Source: Lumbricus terrestris
Taxonomy: Eukaryota; Annelida; Clitellata; Crassiclitellata; Lumbricidae
DNA length: 64,000 nucleotides
Assembly (NCBI GenBank): GCA_949752735.1
Contig: OX457042.1
Location: 28,093,939 to 28,157,938, forward strand
Direction of reading: 5' to 3'
The position numbers were made by a program, and so were the translations under genes. Below are positions 12,478 to 64,000 of the stretch, piece by piece. The first letter of the stretch is position 1, and each line of letters begins with the position of its first letter. The notes under the pieces were generated by a model, which made no database searches, was not told the origin of the DNA, and was given only the letters and a program-made list of their open reading frames with translations.

Positions 12478-12677
12478 NNNNNNNNNNNNNNNNNNNNNNN
12501 NNNNNNNNNNNNNNNNNNNNNNNNNNNNNNNNNNNNNNNNNNNNNNNNNNNNNNNNNNNNNNNNNNNNNNNNNNNNNNNNNNNNNNNNNNNNNNNNNNNN
12601 NNNNNNNNNNNNNNNNNNNNNNNNNNNNNNNNNNNNNNNNNNNNNNNNNNNNNNNNNNNNNNNNNNNNNNNNNNNNN
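12478..12677. other. Assembly gap (200 N)
   Basis: Exactly 200 N, a conventional placeholder length, so the true gap size is unknown. Missing 5' exons of the host gene could lie here. Confidence 0.99.
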
Positions 12678-13230
12678 TATGTAGTTCAGCCATCGTTGTT
12701 GTTGTTAAAACAAAGGACACGAGAGAAGCAAGCAACCAGACAACGAGATGCAACAGTTATGTTAACACGCGACCGTTGTCGTTAGTTGCTTTTTGTTATT
12801 TTTGTTCTCTTTGGCGCTGGAATCATGCTATGAGTAGATCTATAGAGTAGCTGCATTGAGTGGAGGAGGCGAAGAAGACAATGGTGGTGGAGATGGTAGT
12901 GAACGACTGGAAGAGGTTGGAAAGAAACAATAGTCGAAGCCCAGTAGCAAACCCAGATAGCAAAACAGAAATAATCCAGATAGCAAAACAGAAATGACCC
13001 AAATAGCAAACAGAAACACATATAATAGAACCAAAATATTAAAAACTCTAAAACCCAAATAGCAAAAATGTGAAACGTAATCGAATGTTTAAAGTGGTTT
13101 CGATCCTCTTCCGATGTCGACTCATGCAACGGATAGGCTACCTATCCAAAGCCACGAATCAAAAATTCGAATCGAGTGATATTAAATTTTCATCATTATA
13201 GAGATAATTATTATCAAGTTTTCGTTGCAG

Positions 13231-58048
<44,818 letters not shown>

Positions 58049-58059
58049 CAGAACAGATT

Positions 58060-58515
58060 GCTTTTTAATTGCTTTTTAATTGTTTTATGACTACCACTGA
58101 CGGGACTAATTGCTTTTTAATTACCCCGCTGACAGGACTGATTGCTTTTTAATTGCTTTTACGACTACCACTGACGGGACTAATTGCTTTTTAATTGCTT
58201 TTACGACTACCACTGACGGGACTAATTGCTTTTTATTACCCCACTGACGGGACTAATTGCTTTTTATTGCTGACTAATGACTTCTTTGATGTGCTTACTA
58301 ATGACTTTTTATGATGGGCTGTCCCAGGAACGGGGTCCTTTGATGTGCCGACTAATGACTTCTTTGATGTGCTTACTAATGACTTTTTATGATGGGCTGT
58401 CCCAGGAACGGGGTCCTTTGATGTGCCGACTAATGACTTCTTTGATGTGCTTACTAATGACTTTTTATGATCGGCTGGTCCAGAAACGAAGTCCTTTGAT
58501 GTGTTTTAGCTAATG
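58060..58515. repeat. Tandem repeats in the host 3' region
   Basis: Directly after the stop codon: about five copies of a roughly 40-bp unit with GACGGGACTAATTGCTTTTT (58095-58265). Then come about 2.5 copies of a unit of roughly 79 bp containing GATGTGCTTACTAATGAC and CCAGGAACGGGGTCC. Probably 3' UTR. AATAAA at 58617-58622 could end the host transcript, but may belong to element 2. Confidence 0.7.
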
Positions 58516-58661
58516 ACTGCTTTTGATGTCTAAAAGTACTTGCAGCTTTTCGAGACATATACAATTATTCTTCTGCCACTTTATTAATCAAAGGATACAC
58601 CCCATTCACTATGAAGAATAAAGAACACACAACTCTTTTAAATTTCAAATAACTTTTATTC

Positions 58662-59108
58662 TTATACTTCACACCCAAATCTATGCACTAAAAAGTCGTT
58701 CAACCCTGTATCGGTGCTGAACTTGTTGCAAATCGCATTGACGTTATAACCTCTAGCTCTATGTAGCGAATAGAAAATGCAATAATGTCCACAGAAACGA
58801 CTTGTCACGCTCTGAAGCTGTTTAGTTGTATATATCCAATTTGAACAATATTTGTGTAAAAATCGTCTGAATGGAATATCTGGAGCTCTGCCGAAGGAAT
58901 CAAAGTATTCGCCATACTCAGGACTTTCAAAATACATTGCTATCCAATGTATACCAGGTTGACCATATCTGTCTGTATTGCATACAATTATAAACGGTCT
59001 ATTTCTATTGATCTTTGTAGGTAGGCGATCGCTGGCGAAAACGCCCAAGAACATGGGTGCACACCTCGGATCTCGCCACAGAAAATTTTCTATCGTAATG
59101 CCATCCAT
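58662..59108 (-). CDS. PRO: Adenain-like cysteine protease (PRO)
   Basis: A 148-residue protein with the adenovirus maturation protease signature. His54 lies in GIHWIAMYF, an acidic residue in YFDSFGRAP (Asp70), Gln99 in the oxyanion position, and the nucleophile Cys106 in SRFCGHYC. Spacing parallels adenain (His54, Glu71, Gln115, Cys122). In Polintons and adenoviruses this enzyme processes capsid precursors. It is the last gene before the element end. AATAAA on the minus strand (58660-58655) sits at the stop. The frame is complete and all catalytic residues are present. Confidence 0.88.
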   Translation of the reverse strand: MDGITIENFLWRDPRCAPMFLGVFASDRLPTKINRNRPFIIVCNTDRYGQPGIHWIAMYFESPEYGEYFDSFGRAPDIPFRRFLHKYCSNWIYTTKQLQSVTSRFCGHYCIFYSLHRARGYNVNAICNKFSTDTGLNDFLVHRFGCEV

Positions 59109-59119
59109 ATTCTTCCTTT

Positions 59120-60404
59120 TTAGTTAGTGTAGTCGAAAAGGACGTTTCGCGATCTGTCTATTTCAAGGATATTTTCAAATTCTGCAAAGGCGATGACGTT
59201 TATGGTAGCATCCAAGGCTTGCGCAAATTTCATGTCCACACGGACGTTTCCACTTTTAAGCAGGTTGAAATGTCCACCCTCGGCCAAATCGGGAGTTAAA
59301 TCAAAAGCGTACAAGCAATAGCCGTGTGCGTAATCTTCTCTGCTTATATCGTTGTCCTCCTTCCTTTGCCACTTGCCAGTGCCCATGAAAAGCGATGCAT
59401 ACGCATTCACAAACTGATTATTTGCAAAGTTAGTTTCCAAGGGCTTTATACTTTGCTGCTGACCATCCAGATATACTTTTAATTGTGACAGGTTCATATG
59501 TTTGAAATTGAATGGATTCTTCGTGTAAATGCCGTTGAATGAGTCGTTATCAATGCAACAAAAAACAATACGAGTGGGAAGCTGACCGGTGAAAAGGCAC
59601 TCTTGCGTAACGTCCAGATTTCCTCTAGGAACAGTAAAAGTCTTGCAAACAACCCTTCGAATGGGAAACTTCAAATTTCCAATCTCTAGCGCTTTGGCAT
59701 GCGCTAGGAATACTGACGGACTTAACTTGACTTTTCTGACATACAACTTACATTCCAATATTTTTACTTTGTATGTCGCACCAGGCATCGAGGACATTAG
59801 ACAGAATGTCATTTGGCAAGAATCTTTCCTGAAAGAAGAGATCGCTGTGAATGCCACCCAGCATATCGACAACGCGGCCTTCGTCCGTCAGAGCACTGCG
59901 TTTCTTGAATCCTGCGTTCGTACCGGCATCGTCGTGCGGATTGTTTTCTTCGAAGCGTCTGGCGGTATCTTTGTAAAAGAGTGCAGAGGTGAGTTGAGAA
60001 TTTTTGCTTGAGGTGCCGTAGCTGAGCAGAGTCTCAAGATAGCTTCTATATGCATACGTGTTGTTTGAAGAAGTGACCAGCGTATCGTTTAGAGTTATAT
60101 CAACTTCGGAAAAAAGGCTGTGTAGGAAAAGATTGATAGGACCAACATGATCTTCAGCATCTATAGCTTCGTTATTCGCTCGAACGATAGAGGCTCTAAC
60201 GTAAAGCTGCGTGTTAGACAGATCTAGGTAATCTTGGCCTGCGCCTGTTATGCTAAATTCTATTGGTGTGCCCTGTGATATCGTTGCTATTGGATTATAT
60301 TCCACGTACGACCCAGATTCTATACTGGTCTGCGTAGGAGGAACGCTGAAAAGATCAAGTTCGCTCTTTGCACACTCGCAGGACTGGGGATGAACGAATG
60401 CCAT
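59120..60404 (-). pseudogene. MCP: Major capsid (hexon-type, double jelly-roll) gene, frame-disrupted
   Basis: Two minus-strand frames together cover the family often annotated as F54H12.2-like. The N-terminal part (60404 to about 59815) has MAFVHPQSCECAKSELDLF, QDYLDLSNTQLYVRA and FLHSLFSEVDITLND. The C-terminal part (about 59805 to 59120) has YKVKILECKLYVRKVKLSPS, ALEIGNLKFPIRRV, NPFNFKHMNLSQLKVYLDGQ and YAFDLTPDL. They are in different frames and join near 59805-59815. The segment expected between the two conserved parts seems short, so the lesion looks like a small deletion whose length is not a multiple of three. No full-length capsid protein can be made from this copy. Confidence 0.82.
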
Positions 60405-60406
60405 TT

Positions 60407-60811
60407 TTAAACTACACCGAATATATCTTCCTTCACTCTTTTCCTATTTCTTCTCAGAGAGCGCTTACGTCTTTTCCCTCCGTTACCACTTTGAACATTA
60501 AAATCGTTTGAAGATGTAAAGGCCTTTATACCTTCTGGTACACGGCGCTTGGCAGCCTCAATGATGTGATCACCGTCCGCCACATCGTTCGCAATCTGAA
60601 GACCTGTTCTCAACGCTTGTTTCCCAAGCGCTTTAGCACCCGTCTGTATAAGTGGCCACGCGCTTCTAAAGAGCCCGCTAAGAAAGCTGCCCAAGCCATG
60701 ACCCCGCTGAAGACGCGCGCCCTGAAAAAACGGCATGCCATCGCCGCTTTGCTGCATATAATAGTCTTCGTATGCCAAACGACTCGCATCGCAGCAGAAT
60801 GGCTTTTTCAT
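60407..60811 (-). CDS. pX/mu-like core (DNA-condensing) protein
   Basis: 134 residues. The ATG at 60811 is preferred over an upstream start because it overlaps the stop of the preceding gene in an ATGA arrangement. It begins MKKPFCCDASRLAYEDYYMQ; the middle is GHGLGSFLSGLFRSAWPL followed by GAKALGKQALRTGLQIANDV; and the C-terminus is very basic (KRRKRSLRRNRKRVK). The Gly-rich amphipathic segment and basic tail resemble the adenovirus pX/mu and pVI-like proteins found next to the hexon in Polintons. Function in DNA condensation or membrane disruption is inference. Confidence 0.7.
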   Translation of the reverse strand: MKKPFCCDASRLAYEDYYMQQSGDGMPFFQGARLQRGHGLGSFLSGLFRSAWPLIQTGAKALGKQALRTGLQIANDVADGDHIIEAAKRRVPEGIKAFTSSNDFNVQSGNGGKRRKRSLRRNRKRVKEDIFGVV

Positions 60812-61632
60812 TGTAAAAGATATGGAATTTTGCAGTGTCTGAAATGTAATGTGACGATACACTTTCCGCTTTCGAATGAAACTGGATCGCCGGTATCTGT
60901 CCTTATATTCACTTCTATAGAGTCGAAATTCTTCTGCTGCAGAGGTATGTAGATGGGCTTTTCGTAGGTCATGCGCACGTTGTGGCCAGCTTTTCCACTA
61001 ACATTAACGATTCTGAGTAATGGCGCCTTTGTATCTCCCACAGGAACATGTTCGAGCACGTCGCAATAAATATACAGTGAAGAAAAGCTTCGATTTATAT
61101 CGCAAGTTCTATCGCCGGTAAATTCAATAAAGGCCTCGCCGTCCTGACCGTAGTTGACAATAGGAATCTGCCGAACATCGATACCAAGCATCGAACATAA
61201 AGCACGCGAAAAATGTATCTTTGCACCTTTGTTTATATTGCCCGTAAATCTTTTCGACACAGGATCGTATCTAAATTTTGGAAATTCGAGCAAATCATTT
61301 TCTTCGGCAACGCCTCTTATAAATTTGTTTATGGAATCGATAAGATGGAGCGGCGTTTCGTAGTAGCCGACTGGCAGCCACCTTCTTCTATGTACAGGAT
61401 TGGGCTGCATTGCGCCGCTTTCGGTAAACGTGGTATGCATGTACGATATTCCACCTTCTTCACTTTCTAAATTGTTCCACGTATGAGGGTACTGTATTTC
61501 AAGAAGAGCAACTTCCCAATCGCCGCTTAGAGAAATGGAATTCTCCAAACGTGTTGTAAATTGTGCTACTGTATTATTCGGATAAAATGCCATGGAGCTG
61601 TTGCTAGGCAGGGTGAGATAGAAGTGTGCCAT
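60808..61632 (-). CDS. Penton-like minor capsid protein, copy B
   Basis: 274 residues starting MAHFYLTLPSNSSM. A conserved block FTTRLENSISLSGDWEVALL followed by YPHTWNN is typical of a family found beside hexon genes in animal Polintons and usually taken as the minor capsid (penton, single jelly-roll) protein. The C-terminal half has YCDVLEHVPVGDTKAPLLRI and PLQQKNFDSIEV. The frame is intact. It is separated from copy A by three bases and overlaps the pX-like gene by four. Penton identity is by family association, not a visible fold. Confidence 0.7.
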   Translation of the reverse strand: MAHFYLTLPSNSSMAFYPNNTVAQFTTRLENSISLSGDWEVALLEIQYPHTWNNLESEEGGISYMHTTFTESGAMQPNPVHRRRWLPVGYYETPLHLIDSINKFIRGVAEENDLLEFPKFRYDPVSKRFTGNINKGAKIHFSRALCSMLGIDVRQIPIVNYGQDGEAFIEFTGDRTCDINRSFSSLYIYCDVLEHVPVGDTKAPLLRIVNVSGKAGHNVRMTYEKPIYIPLQQKNFDSIEVNIRTDTGDPVSFESGKCIVTLHFRHCKIPYLLQ

Positions 61633-61635
61633 GAT

Positions 61636-62505
61636 TTACAGAAGACTGAAATTTTTGCACTGCCTGAAATGTAGTACAACGAACGACTTCCCATGCTCGA
61701 ATGGGATTGCTTTTCCATAATCGCCTCTCATATATATTTCTATCGAATCGAAATTCTTCTGCTGAATAGGTACGTATAAAGCGGACTTGTACAAGACGTG
61801 CACATTATCATCACTTTTATCTTCTATATTAACTATGCGGAGTAATGGCGCTTTCGAATCACCAAGCACAACAGATTCAAGCACATTACAATATACGTAT
61901 ATACGCGAAAAGCTCGGATTTATATCGGTGCTGTAATCAGATTGCCATTCCCAGTCGGGCACCTCGTCCCACGCTTTAATATAATCCTCGTAACGCTCGT
62001 GATAAAAATATGTGCCGTAATTGTTGTTTTCGATAACTTTATGTCTTTCATCTATACCTAAAATATTGCACAAGTGCTCTGAGAAGGTTACACGTGCAGC
62101 GAGATTTATTTTACCGCAGACTCTTTTCGTTATGGCATCATATCTAAATTTCGGATATTTTTCGAGCGAATGCAATTCGGCTGCATCCTCTATATTCTTA
62201 TTTATGGCATCTACTATAGCAGCAATATTTTCGTAGTAGCCGGCCGGTAGCTGCCAGGAGCGCTGGATAGAGGTGCACACGGCATCGAAGGCTCCTCTTT
62301 TAGGCATTTGGGCAAATGTAAAGTCGCCCTGGCCAGCTTGCATGTTGTACCAGGTGTGCGGATATTGCATTTGCAGAAGCGCAACTTCCCAACGCCCTTT
62401 GAGGGAGACGGCATTTTCCAATCTCGTTGTAAAGTGTGCTGTAGTATTGTCGGGAAAATGTCTCATGGAGCTGTTGCTTGGAAGAGTAAGATAAAAATGC
62501 GCCAT
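61636..62505 (-). CDS. Penton-like minor capsid protein, copy A
   Basis: 289 residues, same start MAHFYLTLPSNSSM and the same blocks (FTTRLENAVSLKGRWEVALL, then YPHTWYN; YCNVLESVVLGDSKAPLLRI; PIQQKNFDSIEI). An insertion of about 15 residues in the middle (DYIKAWDEVPDWEWQSD region) distinguishes it from copy B. The two copies are a head-to-tail duplication and have diverged mostly in the middle. Intact frame. Confidence 0.7.
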   Translation of the reverse strand: MAHFYLTLPSNSSMRHFPDNTTAHFTTRLENAVSLKGRWEVALLQMQYPHTWYNMQAGQGDFTFAQMPKRGAFDAVCTSIQRSWQLPAGYYENIAAIVDAINKNIEDAAELHSLEKYPKFRYDAITKRVCGKINLAARVTFSEHLCNILGIDERHKVIENNNYGTYFYHERYEDYIKAWDEVPDWEWQSDYSTDINPSFSRIYVYCNVLESVVLGDSKAPLLRIVNIEDKSDDNVHVLYKSALYVPIQQKNFDSIEIYMRGDYGKAIPFEHGKSFVVLHFRQCKNFSLL

Positions 62506-62544
62506 TGTCGATCGCCTACTCTGGCAGACTGTGAGAAATCCTTT

Positions 62545-63580
62545 CTAGACTTTGAATATATCCTGAGTCCACGAGTTGAACTTGTCTTCGTATCCTTTCC
62601 ACTTTACAAAATACTCTGTCTTGCCACGCCGCTTACGACTCTTCAGAATTTTTTCGACCGTGTAAATATCGTCGTCCTTTAAAATTCTTTGCAACTCAAA
62701 TTCGTAGAATTTCCCTTTTATTTTTTCACCGCTTAAATCTTCGACTTCATAGGTTACGGGGTCGGTAGGCACACGACTTACAATCTTAAAGATTTCCGTC
62801 GACCAGCTTGGCAAGTATCCCTTCTGGAATGCTATCCTAGCCTTTGCGATTCTAACCTTGTCGTTCACTTCGTATTTCCAATTGGCAGGGCGCTTCTTCT
62901 CGCCGTACAAACGATTTATGATAATATTTTCGTTATCCTTAGAAACCTGATTGGGTGTCATGGCTATAGATCTATGATACGTGTTGTTGTAAGAATGCAT
63001 GAGATCTTGCAAAATATCTATATATCTATATGTATTCTTATAAGTAAAGTATTTCCACATCTTGGTCTTAAGAGTTCTATTGAATCGCTCGACCACAGAG
63101 GCTTTTATGTCGCTATTTTCGGATGTGTAAAAACGAATAGAATTTTAATTTTTTACGTAGCATGGATTGAAAGCTTTTATTAATGAACTCTGTTCCCTTG
63201 TCAGTTTGCAAATTAGCCGGCTGTCTATCTAAAAGAATTGATGAAAATGCTTCGGTCAAGTCTGCAGCGGACTTTGATTTTAGCGGAACCGCCCAAGCGT
63301 ATTTAGACAAGACATCGATACAGGTTAAAATGTATTTATTTTTATCATTATGTTTGGCCAATGCAGAAAGATCCGCCAAGTCCGCTTGCCACAGATTGTC
63401 AATACCTGGCGTGAAAGTCTTTCGTCTTCTAAATTTCAGTCTAACAGGCTTATGTAGTGTGTATGCATCTTGTTTGATTAACCAATTTTTAACATCTTTA
63501 GTTTTAAAGTCAGAATATTTTTGAAAGGACGACACGCCGGCGAAGCCTCCAGGAGTCTTGGGATCGAAATATGACTCCAT
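62545..63580 (-). pseudogene. INT: Polinton integrase with chromodomain, single-base frameshift
   Basis: Retroviral-type DDE integrase. The first frame (63580-63113) starts MESYFDPKTPGGFAG and carries the first two catalytic Asp residues (LWQADLADLS and QTDKGTEF). The second frame (to 62545) carries the catalytic Glu in VERFNRTL, then YKNTYRYIDILQDLMHSYNN, and a C-terminal chromodomain (YTVEKILKSRKRRGKTEY, then FVKWKGY). The frames meet near 63125-63130 at a run of five T on the coding strand, consistent with a one-base slip. Without correction the enzyme lacks its Glu. An assembly homopolymer error is possible. The ATG overlaps the upstream stop by one base. Confidence 0.85.
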
Positions 63581-64000
63581 CAGTAAGTCAGCCAGGACGA
63601 AGAAGTTGACGACAGCGAGGGAAGGTGCTGTTTACCGTGAATGTTCTTTGGCGTAACTGGTGTCGAGTCCTGCGTGGGATCGTTAATATATGACCAGCGT
63701 TCTTGATTTCCTATCAGCTCGCGAGGAATGTTTGAATCTTTCAGAGCTTCGGCTAAGAGACGCCATCCCGTGGGTGGGGAAGTCGTCGTGCGTTTTCTCA
63801 TAAGATCGTTCACCAAATCGACCATGTGCGTTTTCGGAATAGTTGCATCCTTCAAAATAAGTTCACCTTTAGAAGTCCACGACAAATCGGGAATGCTCTT
63901 CATGTGCGACAAGAGTGTCGCAGCTTGTGTTTTCCATTTCTTTGGTACAGTTTCCAAGACTTGTGCCTCTATGCTGCTAGCTTTGACAGTTTCATCAGGA
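63580..64000 (-). CDS. Conserved Polinton protein of unknown function (5' end outside window)
   Basis: The frame is open from the window edge and ends in TGA at 63580, overlapping the integrase ATG by one base. It contains LSWTSKGELILKDATIPK, VDLVNDLMRKRTTT and GWRLLAEALKDSNIPRELIG. I recall this kind of SNI-DLVNDLLR / NVPxELxGN protein beside integrase in animal Polintons, without a known role. No ATG start is visible inside the window in this frame before the conserved part, so the start lies beyond 64000. Confidence 0.6.
   Translation of the reverse strand, partial: PDETVKASSIEAQVLETVPKKWKTQAATLLSHMKSIPDLSWTSKGELILKDATIPKTHMVDLVNDLMRKRTTTSPPTGWRLLAEALKDSNIPRELIGNQERWSYINDPTQDSTPVTPKNIHGKQHLPSLSSTSSSWLTY

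Larger units (their letters stand above)
58600..64000 (-). mobile_element. Polinton/adintovirus-like element 2 (partial, runs off the window)
   Basis: A tight minus-strand cluster: conserved unknown, integrase, two penton-like proteins, pX-like core protein, hexon-type capsid and adenain-type protease. Adjacent genes are separated by a few bases or overlap by one to four, and none shows an intron. The left boundary lies between the host 3' repeats and 58660, but no TIR could be recognised because the other end is outside the window. The hexon and integrase frames are broken, so this copy is decayed although other genes remain open. Gene content complements element 1. Confidence 0.8.

Overview
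The window is repeat-dense DNA from an animal, most likely a marine invertebrate. Evidence: a host gene with small phase-1 exons and GT-AG introns, tRNA-derived SINE and L2/CR1-like LINE tails, piggyBac-like, Ty3/gypsy and Polinton/Maverick elements, and very many microsatellites. There is no bacterial gene organisation. Species cannot be fixed from sequence alone; a non-vertebrate deuterostome or lophotrochozoan would fit. A 200-bp N gap lies at 12478-12677.

Host gene: one plus-strand gene runs from at least 13231 to 58048. In order it encodes a Thr-rich mucin-like exon, a second mucin exon carrying about 20 copies of a 39-bp coding minisatellite, ten sushi/CCP exons (30344 to 56586, all phase 1-1 with four Cys and a Trp), and a last exon with one transmembrane helix and a basic cytoplasmic tail. 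The predicted product is a type I membrane mucin-CCP protein of more than 1580 residues; its 5' end is not resolved. No other host gene could be supported.

Mobile DNA: a 1.0-kb piggyBac-like deletion derivative sits in a polypurine tract (1571-2601). A three-level nest lies at 18090-26070: a TIR element with a 10-bp target duplication, holding a minus-strand LINE, split by an internally deleted gypsy LTR element with 4-bp duplication. A foldback-like element (36103-38745) is split by a second LINE of the same family. There are also LINE fragments and a SINE.

Polintons: element 1 (44675-54089) is a complete 9.4-kb insertion with nearly identical ~310-bp TIRs starting AG and a 6-bp target duplication TTGTTG. 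It holds only a multi-exon protein-primed DNA polymerase B and a convergent two-exon tandem-PC4 protein; no integrase, ATPase, protease or capsid gene was found. It landed 13 nt upstream of CCP exon 7, so its TIR now forms that exon's 3' splice-site region. Element 2 (about 58.6 kb to the window end, minus strand) carries the complementary set: integrase, two penton-like proteins, a pX/mu-like core protein, hexon-type capsid and adenain-type protease. Its hexon and integrase frames are broken.

Most unusual pattern: several exons have their splice junctions inside short tandem repeats. CCP1 has three acceptors (48-bp unit), CCP8 five acceptors (32-33 bp), CCP5 six donors (30 bp), and the Polinton PC4 gene two donors (69 bp). 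Each creates ladders of competing splice sites that would add in-frame blocks or truncate the protein.
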